Shown here: positions 9,408 to 18,135 of the stretch, in pieces
Layout of the letters: each line of letters opens with the position of its first letter
How positions within the stretch are numbered: the first letter of the stretch is position 1
Source: Methylomicrobium sp. wino1
Lineage (GTDB): Bacteria > Pseudomonadota > Gammaproteobacteria > Methylococcales > Methylomonadaceae
DNA: 64,000 nucleotides
Direction: 5' to 3'
NCBI RefSeq assembly: GCF_003932755.1
Contig: NZ_CP024202.1
Location: 1,054,001 to 1,118,000 of the forward strand
Made by a program: the position numbers and the translations under genes
Notes under the pieces: model-generated
Database searches by the model: none
The model's input: the letters and a program-made list of their open reading frames with translations, nothing else
Told to the model about the DNA's origin: nothing

Positions 9408-9683
9408 TTAATCGTAGCTGTAATGTTTGCGCAATGGCTTAACGACTTCCCAGTCGCTGTTCAAGCCTTCGGGGAAAACAACCAAGTCGCCGGGAAGGAT
9501 GCGAACCGGTTCGCCGCCTTCCGGCGTTACAATGATCTCGCCATCCAGAATATAGGCCGTTTCGGTTTCATCGAAGTCGATCGAGAACTTGGAAACTTCT
9601 TTTTCCCAAATAGCCCAATCCGAGACGCCTAATTCTTCTAAACGGGCTTCGCTGGGTTGATGTTCAATCTTGATTTGTGACAT
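9408..9683 (-). CDS. Small cupin-domain protein
   Basis: The 91-residue product is a single compact cupin barrel of the EutQ-like/DUF861 kind. EKEVSKFSIDFDETETAYIL, then GEIIVTPEGGEPVRILPGDLVVFPEGLN and W-V follow the cupin spacing. The usual first-motif histidines are replaced (DETETAYIL), as is common in this subgroup, so a metal site is doubtful. I chose the ATG at 9683, since AAGGA lies seven bases upstream; the longer frame to 9812 adds an unlikely basic N-terminus. It is convergent with the copper ATPase and appears monocistronic. The substrate is unknown. Confidence 0.75.
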   Translation of the reverse strand: MSQIKIEHQPSEARLEELGVSDWAIWEKEVSKFSIDFDETETAYILDGEIIVTPEGGEPVRILPGDLVVFPEGLNSDWEVVKPLRKHYSYD

Positions 9684-10003
9684 AAAAATCCTTGATAAGA
9701 AATAACGTACGGCGATTTTAGCATCTTCCGTTGAAAAGGCACTGATCTTATCGAGGAGCTTTTTTAAATAGGGCTTCCTAATTAGCTTTATATCAGCCGG
9801 AAAAAATGCCATGGAATTCGGAATTTAATTTGGTTTTCAGTTCTTGTACGTTTAACATGAATCCAAGATTGGAATAACAAGAGAAGTCTTGTATTAGCAT
9901 CGCTTATCGTATTACTTGTAATCCGGCTGTTAATGAGCCGGACATTAGTTGAGACATGGGCAGGTTATCCCGAAAGTCGCGACTCTACCGTTGAGAGGGC
10001 ACT

Positions 10004-10573
10004 ATGCAAAAAAAGCAGTACAAATATATCGCACCATTATTTATTTCAATCTTGACCGCCGGATGCGCCGGCACTTCAGGGAACGGTCAGAGCGCTATCG
10101 GTAAAGTCGATAGCGGTTTGGCGACAATCGGTCAGACCGCACAAACAGGACGGCAAACGATCGAGGCCGGAACAGCTATTGCCGGTAGTGTTCCAGCGAC
10201 GACACAAACTGCTTTAACCGAAGCGCTAGTCGGTCAATTGGGTGTCTCTCAGCAGCAAGCGTTGGGTGGGGCCGGAACGATATTTCAAGTAGCCAAATCG
10301 AATATGACACAAGAAGCCTTCGGTAGCTTATCGCAGTCCGTGCCCGGTATGTCGGACATGCTCGCCGCAGCGCCGCAAATTGGTGGCGTTGGAATGTTGG
10401 GAGGCGCCGGTGGAACCATTGGTACTATGCAAACGCTTTATTCATCTTTTCGTCAACTGAATTTGTCTCCGGACATGGTTAATCGATTTATTCCCGTGGT
10501 TGTCGATTACCTCAACACCACCAGCGGGCAAGTGACGTCGAATCTGCTGCGTTCGGCTTTGATGCTGCCTTAG
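10004..10573 (+). CDS. DUF2780-type lipoprotein
   Basis: The 189-residue product begins with a lipoprotein signal: a hydrophobic core and the lipobox LTAGC, with the acylated cysteine at about residue 21. The mature part is rich in Gly, Ala and Gln. The segment LTEALVGQLGVSQQQALGGAGTIFQVAK and the following LSQSVPGMSDMLAAAP and FRQLNLSPDMVNRFIPVVVDYL match what I know of the DUF2780 (VcgC/VcgE) family, which has no established function. GAGAGGG precedes the ATG. It is probably in the outer membrane or periplasm. The gene stands alone and is convergent with the BFD-type ferredoxin gene. Confidence 0.8.
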   Translation: MQKKQYKYIAPLFISILTAGCAGTSGNGQSAIGKVDSGLATIGQTAQTGRQTIEAGTAIAGSVPATTQTALTEALVGQLGVSQQQALGGAGTIFQVAKSNMTQEAFGSLSQSVPGMSDMLAAAPQIGGVGMLGGAGGTIGTMQTLYSSFRQLNLSPDMVNRFIPVVVDYLNTTSGQVTSNLLRSALMLP

Positions 10574-10608
10574 ATGATAAATGTGCCGTAGTACCTAAAA
10601 AGAGATTC

Positions 10609-10818
10609 TCAAACGAGCGGTTCTTTCAAACTTTTGGCGTTTAATAAAGCCATGAGAGATGGTTCGCAAGAACCGCAACCCGAACAGGCACCGGTAATTC
10701 TCGACAGCCTTTCGGGATCGGTAATGCCCTCATCAATGAGTTGGCGAATTCGTCGGTCGGTTGTGCCGCTGCAGGTGCAGAGTACGTCATTGTTTTTGTC
10801 GGGTCTTACTGGATTCAT
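10609..10818 (-). CDS. BFD-like [2Fe-2S]-binding protein
   Basis: This is a 69-residue protein with CxC (CTC, about residues 14-16) and CSGCGSC near residue 45. This is the four-cysteine pattern of the BFD-like 2Fe-2S domain found in bacterioferritin-associated ferredoxin and at the ends of some nitrite reductases. Between them, RRIRQLIDEGITDPERL is the expected helical part. It may release iron from bacterioferritin or supply an electron, but no bacterioferritin gene is nearby. The next gene downstream is convergent, 35 bp away. Confidence 0.8.
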   Translation of the reverse strand: MNPVRPDKNNDVLCTCSGTTDRRIRQLIDEGITDPERLSRITGACSGCGSCEPSLMALLNAKSLKEPLV

Positions 10819-10922
10819 GAATGTTGAGTCGCTCTTCTTAATTCGAGTCTGGCATATGATTTCCGAATCGAAACGATATCGACATTATTAATGGAAGCTT
10901 GTATTTTTATGAAGTTTCAGTT

Positions 10923-11893
10923 CTAAAACGCAAGCGCCGAATAAACCGCAATTGCGCCGACGAGTGCGGTGAGATAAGGTGTTTTCAAATTGAATGTATA
11001 GTGTCCGGCAGTCCAAATGACGGTTCCGGCCAAAAGTGCCCCGTCAGCGCTGTAGACTCCGCCGAAGCTTGTTCGACCAGGCTGTGAACGCGGTCGGTTT
11101 GCAAGGCTGGCCAGTAAGCGATCATGCCGCCGAATAATACGGTCAGTCTTGCAATACAAACGTTGCGGCTTTCGTCGATCGTACCTCATCGCAGTACGAG
11201 CATATTATGCGCCAGGAGTGCCGAGGCAGCCATGAGTGCACTGTCGACGATGGACAAGATCGCCGAAATCAATGCACCGGCAAAAATGATATACAAAAAG
11301 ACCGGTAAATAATGCTACGCTAATTGCGGCAAGATTTGTACGGGATGTTCCTGGCCTGGTAACAAGCGAGAACCGAGTAAGCCGATCAAGACCGGAATTA
11401 AGCCGACCGAAAGATACAACAGACCGCCTGTCAAACAAGCTTGACGCGCGATTTGCGGCGAACGACAAGCCAGTACCCGAGATACCAGTTCTTGTGCGAT
11501 TACCGATCCGCCGATTGGAATTATCCAGTGTTCTAGAATATCCAGCCAGTATTCGTTTTCGGCGGTTTTGAATAAAGCCAAACGCTCCTCCGTTTCGATC
11601 GAAGCAATCGAAGGCTGCCAGCCTCCTCCGGTGGTCAACCCCATCGCCAGTCAAACCGAAAAGATTGAGCGTCGCGCCGGACAGGCCTTCCTCATAAACA
11701 ACTCCAGCCGCGCCAATACAGGTTTCGGCACCGAACCAAGTCGCGAACACGCTCAAGGTCGTAAGACCTATGCCGAGACTGCTTCCGGCCAATAAATAAT
11801 CGGCTTCCGTTTTGATTTTTTTCGAAACGAAAACGCCGATCAAAAGCTGTACCGATATATAAACCAGAATGCCCCGGTTAGGGCTGTGTTCAT
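10923..11893 (-). pseudogene. Decayed sodium:solute symporter (SSS family)
   Basis: Pieces of one symporter are spread over all three minus-strand frames. Near 11880-11700 one frame gives VQLLIGVFVSKKIKTEADYLLAGS and SVFATWFGAETCIGAAGVVYEEG. From about 11644 to 11315 a second frame gives WIIPIGGSVIAQELVSRVLA and LSVGLIPVLIGLLGSRLLPGQ, then stops. Near 11295-11190 a third frame gives GALISAILSIVDSALMAAS, the SSS signature, then stops. A last piece to 10923 gives AHYTFNL-like C-terminal residues after shifts. At least three frameshifts and two stops separate the pieces. The original start is probably the ATG at 11893, itself followed by a shift. Intact members have about 450-550 residues, so internal deletion is also likely. 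Confidence 0.8.
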
Positions 11894-12482
11894 GGGCGCA
11901 AAGAGGTGACGGTAGAGCTGAAAAAAGACCAAGTGAAAAATTTGTGCGGGCCAATTATCCTAGAAAAAGCATTTCACCATGAAGAATAAGAAGTTAATTC
12001 AATAGGTTGCTGTGACTTCGCAAAACAATTTTGTTCTCAGGAAAAGATGCTCAAAATCGATAGATAACCTCTTCAAAAATTTTATAAACTTCAATTGATT
12101 CATTGTTAAACTGCCGAATTTAGGATTATACCGTGTGCGAGTATAGGTCAGATGAGAGGACGAAAAAAGCAATTATCCAAGAAAAAGCAGCGAGTAGCTC
12201 TGATCTAGACCCACCGCAGATCAAAATCGGCTCCGTCAAAGGACGCCGTAAACCCAGCGCCTAATTAGCCATAATTTCGAATCATCGCCAATGACTTATG
12301 GAATTTAGGTGCTGGGTGAACCCATCCGTGGCGTAATGCATTCTCTGCATTCATTACATTCTTGTAACCCAGCAATTGCCGAGGAGCAAAGTCTACCCTG
12401 CTGCCGACATCCTCGCTAGCTATACCCCATACCTTATAAAGTTTGCCAGTTTTTGAGTATAAAGGGAGTAGACGTTTTTCGC
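11894..12482. repeat. Intergenic 0.6 kb with family A repeat
   Basis: From about 12226 to 12476 there is a family A element: CCAGCGCCTAATTAGCC, then ATGGAATTTAGGTGCTGGGTGAACCCATCC, then CTGCTGCCGACATCCTCGCTAGC and the end TTTTTGAGTATAAAGGGAGTAG. The same order is found at 32.6-32.8 kb and in part at 42.0-42.2 kb. A short family H fragment (TTTCACCATGAAG) is at about 11970. No gene is seen. Confidence 0.7.
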
Positions 12483-13154
12483 TTATAAAGAGATATTTCT
12501 TCGCATAATAGTAAAACCGGCTAAAGCCAGGCTCAATAGGAAAAAAGAAGATGGCAAAGGAACCGGAGCGGCAACTGCCGATAGTTTAAATTGGCCGTCC
12601 CACGCAGAGGGACCGGTTAATTTCATTTCTAATGAAGAAACCTGATCGAACAGCGACGCATCGCTGAAAGAGGAAAAATCGAAAAGATATTCGCCGACTC
12701 CATCAATATTGAAAGCGGAATTCGAGGTTCCATTTACTATCATTTCGACGGTTATCATTTTGTCGTCTAGTTTCACAACATCTAATTTCAGGGCATTGGC
12801 AAATTGCTTGAAGTCAATCGTACCGAAATTATCCCAAAGAATCGATGCCGTACCTGCGGAACCAAGGCTATTAGTAATACCTAAAATCCCTCCGGACCCG
12901 ATGACCTGAATGACCATAAAATTAACTTCGCCGATTCCGGCTTCCGCACTCAAGGTTCTTCTGATGCCTTTTAATTCGCTGGAAGTATCGGAAAGGAAAG
13001 TCGTTGAGGTTGTTATTCCCGGACTCCCTAAATCCATAACTTGTTGAGAGTCGGATAAGTTGTCGATCATGGATACCGCTTGGACGGTTAATGGTAAAAT
13101 CGAAAGCGTAAAAAATACCATCAAACTTGGAAAAATTAACCGCTTCGTATTCAT
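12483..13154 (-). CDS. PEP-CTERM-type secreted protein, paralogue of the next gene
   Basis: The 223-residue product has a signal peptide (about 1-27, ending VQA), a beta-rich body and a C-terminal sorting tail: VPLPSS, a hydrophobic helix, then RRN. This tripartite tail is the exosortase (PEP-CTERM) type, with VPLP instead of VPEP. It is clearly related to the product at 13198-13878: both carry an IDN start, RTL near residue 65, ITNS, a WDxF/WDGF segment and PxAWDGQxKL just before the tail. The two genes are probably one transcript, with a 43-bp gap. AAGGTG is better placed for the ATG at 13154 than for the one at 13157. Exosortase would cut it and hand it to the cell surface or extracellular matrix; binding function is unknown. 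Confidence 0.8.
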   Translation of the reverse strand: MNTKRLIFPSLMVFFTLSILPLTVQAVSMIDNLSDSQQVMDLGSPGITTSTTFLSDTSSELKGIRRTLSAEAGIGEVNFMVIQVIGSGGILGITNSLGSAGTASILWDNFGTIDFKQFANALKLDVVKLDDKMITVEMIVNGTSNSAFNIDGVGEYLFDFSSFSDASLFDQVSSLEMKLTGPSAWDGQFKLSAVAAPVPLPSSFFLLSLALAGFTIMRRNISL

Positions 13155-13197
13155 CATTTCACCTTAATTTAAGTTCAAGTGGGTTAAAATTTGGATA

Positions 13198-13878
13198 CTA
13201 CAATTCAGTTCTGTTTTTTTTTACTAAACCAAAAACAATCAATGCAAAGCTCAACAAAATAAACAAATCTGGCTCGGGCACCGTTGAAGGGTTTTGTGCG
13301 CCGACTAATTTAACCTGTCCGTCCCATGCTTCAGGGCCTCTTAAATTCAAGCGTATCGATGTGACTTCATTAAAAACACTCGGAACACTGAAATCGTTAA
13401 AGTTAACGTAATTATTACCGGGTCCGGCAAAGTTTTGAAGCGGTGAAGAAGATACCCCGTTTACCACAAAGTCGATATCTACATTATGATCGATGGCCAG
13501 AATATCCAATAGAAAAGCGTTGATACCTAGAGAAATAAAATCAACAGAATCGAACCCATCCCATAATACGGAAGCGATTCCGTTCGACGTTGCACTATTA
13601 GTAATTTGTAAGAGTCCGCCAACGGCTTGAACCGCCTGAAACGTACTTGAGCCAGCACCCGATTGTGAAAATAGCGTTCTTTCGGCATTGCTCAAATGGG
13701 TTGATCCCGGGGTATTAAGCTGTAAAGGTCCGCTGTTTATTGAGTCACCATTAAAAGACCAAGCGTCTTGATCTTGGTTAAAATTATCAATAACAAACAA
13801 AGCGGCTTGAGTTTGGAGCGGCAAAGCTATCAAAAGTAGGGCAAAGACTGAATGCTGCAAAGTTGATTTTGCGTTCAT
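13198..13878 (-). CDS. PEP-CTERM secreted protein under a sigma-54 promoter
   Basis: The 226-residue product has a signal peptide (ending TQA, about residue 25) and a classical tail: VPEP at about residue 198, a hydrophobic segment and a basic KKNR end. The body resembles carbohydrate-binding-like beta sandwiches of other PEP-CTERM proteins, with no catalytic motif. Its paralogue follows directly. A sigma-54 promoter at 13933-13948 lies 55 bp upstream, and a sigma-54 activator gene is divergent beyond it. PEP-CTERM genes elsewhere are known to use sigma-54 with a dedicated activator (PrsR), so this looks like a local version of such a circuit. No exosortase gene is in the window. Confidence 0.85.
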   Translation of the reverse strand: MNAKSTLQHSVFALLLIALPLQTQAALFVIDNFNQDQDAWSFNGDSINSGPLQLNTPGSTHLSNAERTLFSQSGAGSSTFQAVQAVGGLLQITNSATSNGIASVLWDGFDSVDFISLGINAFLLDILAIDHNVDIDFVVNGVSSSPLQNFAGPGNNYVNFNDFSVPSVFNEVTSIRLNLRGPEAWDGQVKLVGAQNPSTVPEPDLFILLSFALIVFGLVKKNRTEL

Positions 13879-13932
13879 TGTATATCCTATAATTCAAGTA
13901 AGTTTCGAATATGTAACTGCTGTTTAGGCAAT

Positions 13933-13948
13933 AGCATTTTTCAAGCCA
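13933..13948 (-). promoter_or_regulatory. Sigma-54 promoter for the PEP-CTERM pair
   Basis: Read on the minus strand the site is TGGCTTGAAAAATGCT. GG and GC are 12 bases apart, exactly the -24/-12 spacing of the consensus TGGCACG-N4-TTGCW. The -12 element is 56 bp before the ATG at 13878. A sigma-54 activator gene is divergent about 270 bp away. Confidence 0.75.
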
Positions 13949-14111
13949 ACTCTCTTAAGTCCCTATTCCTGCTTACTGCATCGATGAATAAAACCAACGC
14001 CATTGCTTTCTAAGTGCCGAATCGCCTCATAGGGCAAGCAACGATTCTTTTTTTGATTGAATCCGAAATCCTTTTATTAATGAATGAATCAGTTAGAATG
14101 CTTTCCGGACC

Positions 14112-14175
14112 TGACAACATTGTCATGTTGACTGCCAGGGCTGACACGTCACTAAACCGAAATACTGACAAGTGG
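14112..14175. promoter_or_regulatory. Three TGACA-based dyads, possible upstream activator sites
   Basis: TGACAA-CA-TTGTCA at 14112-14125 is a perfect inverted repeat with a 2-bp spacer. TGAC-AC-GTCA at 14142-14151 is another, and a third half-site, TGACAAGTGG, starts at 14166. They lie about 165-230 bp upstream of the sigma-54 promoter and just ahead of the activator gene, the normal place for enhancer sites that may also autoregulate. Confidence 0.5.
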
Positions 14176-14217
14176 CGCTGAAATTTGGTTTTCGGATATA
14201 ACTTGCTGATTGGAATT

Positions 14218-15540
14218 ATGCAAACAAACTCGTTCACGCTGAATTCGCTGCTCGAAACCCACGACCTGCCTTTTATTATTATCAATGCAGCCCAACAAAT
14301 CGTCGCCGTTAATCGCGCGTGGGAAAATCATTTCGGGTTGACCAGAGAAAGTATTTTGGGTAATGCGTGTTGCAATAATCCGGTCGATTGCCGGCATCGA
14401 CGTTTTTTTCAAACGCTTGAACCATATGCCGGTTTATTCAACGAAACCGTGGACGAACGCGAGTATTTATTGAAAGTTCGGGGCTATCCTTTGCTCGATG
14501 CCGACGGTACGCTTTATCTGGGGGAGTCGGTACTTACCTCCGGTTCCGGTGCGTCGGAATCCTTGGATAAAAGCCCGAAGATGGTTGGCACGTCTTCTGC
14601 TTTCATAAATCTGAAAACTAAATTGCAAAAGGCCGCTCAATCGAATGTACCGGTTATGTTAAATGGCGAAACCGGAACAGGCAAAGAGCTAGCCGCCGAA
14701 TTTATTCATCGGCAATCGCAAAATGCCGAGGGAGAATTTGTCATCGTCGATTGCACGGTACTCGGAGAAGACTTGTTCGAAAGCGAACTGTTCGGCCATG
14801 AAAAGGGTTCCTTTACCGGGGCGGCATCCGCCAAAAAAGGATTGTTCGAACTGGCGGACAGAGGCACTTTGTTTCTCGATGAGGTCGGCGAATTGCCGGT
14901 CTCTTTGCAACCTAAGTTATTAAGAGCATTAGAAAGCGGCCAATTTAGGCGGGTAGGCGGTACCTCATCGTTGACATCGACGGTTCGAGTCGTGACGGCC
15001 ACGCACAGAAACCTTGGAGAAATGGTGAGAAACGGACTGTTCCGGGAAGATTTGTTTTACCGGTTGTCGGTTTTTCCGTTGGAAATACCTGCTTTAAGAG
15101 ACCGGATAGAGGATATGCCGGCACTGGTGGGATATTTTCTTAAGTCGTTCGGGCAGCGCGACCACTGTATTTATAGTATGACCAAAGCAGCTATGCAAAA
15201 ATTAATGCAGCACAAATGGCCCGGCAACATACGCGAGCTGAAAAATTGTTTACAGCTGGCTACGTGCCTTTGCACTAACCACAATATCGATGTACTGGAC
15301 ATTTCCATCATGCGGCGTCAAGGCGCTACGTTAAAACCCGGTATGATAGAAAGACGCGGCCAAGGAGCGGTAATTGAGGACACCGGGGCATCAAACATAA
15401 ACCCTTTGGATATGATCGAGGCCGAATTTATTCGGTCCTTAATCAAAAAATATCAAGGCAACCGTAAGCTGATTGCTTCCGAAATGAATATCAGCGAAAG
15501 AACCTTATACCGCAAATTAAATCGCCTCAATATCAATTAA
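14218..15540 (+). CDS. Sigma-54-dependent transcriptional activator with a PAS-like, cysteine-bearing sensor domain
   Basis: The 440-residue protein has a PAS-like N-terminal domain (about 8-110), an AAA+ sigma-54 interaction domain (about 125-360) and a Fis-type helix-turn-helix at the end (EMNISERTLYRKLNRL). Walker A is GETGTGKE at 150-157. The sigma-54 contact loop is GSFTGA at 197-202, a tolerated variant of GAFTGA. The Walker B region is TLFLDEVGEL. The sensor domain contains Cys51, Cys52 and Cys58 (ACCNNPVDCRHRRFF), which could sense redox or bind a metal; this is inference. There is no receiver domain, so it differs from PrsR-type response regulators. ATG 14218 is preferred over TTG 14185. 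It faces the PEP-CTERM pair and is followed after 11 bp by the HDOD gene. Confidence 0.88.
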   Translation: MQTNSFTLNSLLETHDLPFIIINAAQQIVAVNRAWENHFGLTRESILGNACCNNPVDCRHRRFFQTLEPYAGLFNETVDEREYLLKVRGYPLLDADGTLYLGESVLTSGSGASESLDKSPKMVGTSSAFINLKTKLQKAAQSNVPVMLNGETGTGKELAAEFIHRQSQNAEGEFVIVDCTVLGEDLFESELFGHEKGSFTGAASAKKGLFELADRGTLFLDEVGELPVSLQPKLLRALESGQFRRVGGTSSLTSTVRVVTATHRNLGEMVRNGLFREDLFYRLSVFPLEIPALRDRIEDMPALVGYFLKSFGQRDHCIYSMTKAAMQKLMQHKWPGNIRELKNCLQLATCLCTNHNIDVLDISIMRRQGATLKPGMIERRGQGAVIEDTGASNINPLDMIEAEFIRSLIKKYQGNRKLIASEMNISERTLYRKLNRLNIN

Positions 15541-15551
15541 TAGAGTTGACA

Positions 15552-16475
15552 ATGGAATCATCACTGAGTAGTTGGACTATCAACACTATCGATCCAGGCT
15601 TGGATAATTTTTCGCATCCGGTCGACTTGCGTGAAGAAATCAATCGCATCAAGGTTCTTCCACCCTTGCCGGGTATAGCTCGGCAAATTATTGAATTGGC
15701 GTCGGATCCGTTAGCGGATGCAAAAAAATTGGCGGCGATCATCGAAATGGACCCGATTCTGAGTTCACAGGTGATTCGCTGGGCCGGTTCGGCCCTTTAC
15801 GGCTACCGTGGCAAGATCGTATCGATACAAGAGTCGATAACGCGTGTATTAGGCTATGATTTTGTGATGAATTTGGCTCTGGGCCTTAGCGCGTTATCGC
15901 CGCTTAAAGCACCGAAAATCGGTAAGGTCGGCACTCGAATGTTGTGGATTCAAGCCATTGCCGGTTCCCGCTTGACATTGACACTCGGCGAAATGATGCC
16001 GGTCGAAGAAAGACCGGACCGTCAAACGTTGTTTTTAGCCTCGTTGCTGCACAACATCGGCTTTCCATTGCTCGGACACGAGTTTCCGGAAGAGTTTGCT
16101 TATTTATCGAGAATCATCGATGCGAATGCCACACTAAGCGTTTACAACATCGAGCGGTTTGCCTTCGGCGTCGACCATACTTTGCTAGGTACTTGGCTCA
16201 TGCGCAGTTGGTCGATGCCGAAACCGATTGTCGATGTCGTTTATCATCACCATAACCCTCATTACCGCGGCGACAATTACCGGCTTAATTTATTGGTGTA
16301 TTTAAGCGATTGTTTATTAGGAACATTAGGTATCGGCGACGGGCAAAATCAAAACTACGGCGAAGAGGAATTCGCCGTATTGAAATTGAATTCAGATGCG
16401 GTTCATCAAAAACTTGCCGAACTCAGCGCTTCGCTTGACGAAATTGCCGCAATGGCCGACCAATTGACTAGCTAA
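15552..16475 (+). CDS. HDOD-domain signalling protein
   Basis: The 307-residue protein carries one HDOD domain, beginning about residue 35 with VLPPLPGIARQIIELASDPLADAKKLAAIIE and MDPILSSQVIRWAGSALYG. The later segments HNIGFPLLGHEFPEEF and VDHTLLGTWLMRSWSMPKPIVDVVYHHHNP are typical. HDOD proteins lack the full HD metal site and act as regulators or scaffolds in nucleotide signalling. It starts 11 bp after the sigma-54 activator and is surely co-transcribed with it, so it may modulate that activator. ATG 15552 is preferred over TTG 15546. Confidence 0.85.
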   Translation: MESSLSSWTINTIDPGLDNFSHPVDLREEINRIKVLPPLPGIARQIIELASDPLADAKKLAAIIEMDPILSSQVIRWAGSALYGYRGKIVSIQESITRVLGYDFVMNLALGLSALSPLKAPKIGKVGTRMLWIQAIAGSRLTLTLGEMMPVEERPDRQTLFLASLLHNIGFPLLGHEFPEEFAYLSRIIDANATLSVYNIERFAFGVDHTLLGTWLMRSWSMPKPIVDVVYHHHNPHYRGDNYRLNLLVYLSDCLLGTLGIGDGQNQNYGEEEFAVLKLNSDAVHQKLAELSASLDEIAAMADQLTS

Positions 16476-16520
16476 TGAGGATGCGAAGGTTTTGGCGAAT
16501 ACATCATTAAAAAATTTATT

Positions 16521-16605
16521 CACCATGAAGGACATGAAGGCAATGAAGAAAAAGACTATAAATGCAATAGACTAATTGTTCATGTCACTTCATGCATTTC
16601 ATGGT
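16521..16605. repeat. Family H repeat
   Basis: CACCATGAAGGACATGAAGG at the left end is roughly the inverse of the CACTTCATG-CATTTCATGG right end, giving a near-palindrome of about 85 bp. A second copy is at 31002-31085. It lies between the HDOD gene and the convergent lipoprotein gene. Confidence 0.65.
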
Positions 16606-16685
16606 TATTTCGTTAAGATTGAATACTGTCACAGTCTTTAACTCATTGGGGGCTGGTTTATACAACTCGCCCCCGAACGCATTGC

Positions 16686-17216
16686 TCACTTACATTCCGG
16701 CGGCTCCGGCGCTTTCGGCGTTTCCCCGAACAAACTCCAACTTGTGTTTTCTTTAACGTCAAAAAGGTAAGGCGCTTCGCGGGCTTTAAGGTAAGCGGGC
16801 GTATATAAACCCTCTTGTATACTGAATTCGTCATACACGGCTTCGCAAAGCATCGTCAGCATTAACTCGCCGGCTTGTAATTCGGTGAGTTTCGACTGCG
16901 TTTCGATTTTCGCGCAAACCGTCCCGTCCACGATTGTTTCGTTTTGGCCGGTAATCCGGTCTCGGCCGGGCTCGCCTCGGTAAATAATTCCCGACTCGGT
17001 TTCATCGAAGCTCAGTCGGCGGGTGCTGCATTCGGTCATCAAGATGACCGGACCGGCTTTTGCGGCGCCGATCAACCGGTCGGTTTTCGACCAATACAGT
17101 AGGGCTTTACGCGGATCGCCGTCGGAATTCAATGCATCCAGTTCTGCGGTATACATTGAAACCGTACAGCCGTTGAGCAGGACTAATAAATAAATCGAAG
17201 TAAAAATTTTTTTCAT
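16686..17216 (-). CDS. Lipoprotein of unknown function
   Basis: The 176-residue product starts with a short signal and the lipobox LLNGC, with the acylated cysteine at residue 17. The mature part has four further cysteines (in ECSTRR, GTVCAK, MLCEA and PPECK) and no domain I recognise. It follows the lipase-like gene in the same direction after 106 bp. The three genes from 18618 down to 16686 encode two exported proteins and one hydrolase and may act together at the envelope, but this is only positional evidence. Confidence 0.65.
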   Translation of the reverse strand: MKKIFTSIYLLVLLNGCTVSMYTAELDALNSDGDPRKALLYWSKTDRLIGAAKAGPVILMTECSTRRLSFDETESGIIYRGEPGRDRITGQNETIVDGTVCAKIETQSKLTELQAGELMLTMLCEAVYDEFSIQEGLYTPAYLKAREAPYLFDVKENTSWSLFGETPKAPEPPECK

Positions 17217-17322
17217 GTTTTCTGTTCCGCTTAGGATTTGGTCGTAAATAACTTCCTGTCAAGCGAGTTGCCGAATCCTCAACAAAGCTCATAGCTCCAG
17301 GACATTATTTATCACGAAATCA

Positions 17323-18123
17323 TTAGTTAGTGACTAAATCGAACAAGCCGTCGCCGACCATAGGATTTTCCCAATACGCCACATGTGCCATGAGCCAAGT
17401 TTTACCGGTATCGACCGGCCGATCGCGGATGACCCAGCCTAAGTCCGGCGATTCGGTACGGTATTTTTCGGCGATCTCGAATCCGTTTAAGGTTTGACCG
17501 AACAATTTTCCGGATACGACCGGATCGGTTCGATCCCAATAGTTGAGCCAGCGGAACATCTTGGTTCCCTCGCCAAGAGATTGGATTTTCTGACGCTTTT
17601 TCTTGAACATCGACAAACCTATCGGCGAACCGAGCGTGATTAAACCTTGTACCGGCCAAGTTCGGCGCGAATTTCTGTCGAAATAGTGTTTATCCTTGAT
17701 CAACTCGTTGATCACATCAAAGGCATAGATCGAACCTAAACTGTGAGCGACTACATAACAAGGACAGCCTTCGGTAAAAATTTCGAGAATCTTATTCTTG
17801 AAGCCTTGCCTGATTTGCGCGGCGGTGCTGGTGTCGAGCCGCGCGGTGACGACATCGCCGATGAGATCGAGGGCACTGCCGGCCAAAACTTCGCCTATCG
17901 GATTGGCGGCAATGAGTTTGATTAATTTCTGATATTTGCTTTGCGCTTGATTGTTTAAATTTTCATAACGATAAAGATCAGTCTTGAATTGGAGCGGCAT
18001 ATTGCCTAGACGACTCTTTAGTAGCTGTTCGATGAGTTGATCTTGAATTAAATCGTTATCGCCGCCGGTCTGAACGCCATGAATGATCAAAACGATCCGC
18101 GGTTTTTTCGGGTCTACGGCCAT
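17323..18123 (-). CDS. Alpha/beta hydrolase, lipase/esterase-like
   Basis: The 266-residue protein has the oxyanion strand IVLIIHGVQTGGD at the start and the nucleophile elbow VVAHSLGS near residue 145 (GxSxG-type, here AHSLG). RTDPV at about 223 and AHVAYW near the end can provide the acidic residue and the histidine of the triad. There is no signal peptide, so it should be cytoplasmic. The layout resembles PGAP1-like or lipase-class serine hydrolases. The substrate is unknown. The start is 12 bp after the stop of the upstream secreted-protein gene, so they share a transcript. Confidence 0.75.
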   Translation of the reverse strand: MAVDPKKPRIVLIIHGVQTGGDNDLIQDQLIEQLLKSRLGNMPLQFKTDLYRYENLNNQAQSKYQKLIKLIAANPIGEVLAGSALDLIGDVVTARLDTSTAAQIRQGFKNKILEIFTEGCPCYVVAHSLGSIYAFDVINELIKDKHYFDRNSRRTWPVQGLITLGSPIGLSMFKKKRQKIQSLGEGTKMFRWLNYWDRTDPVVSGKLFGQTLNGFEIAEKYRTESPDLGWVIRDRPVDTGKTWLMAHVAYWENPMVGDGLFDLVTN

Positions 18124-18135
18124 GGAAGCTCTCCT

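Noticed and set aside
9684..9812. Upstream extension of the cupin gene
   Set aside because: The extra 43 residues are basic and unlike the family, and AAGGA marks the ATG at 9683.
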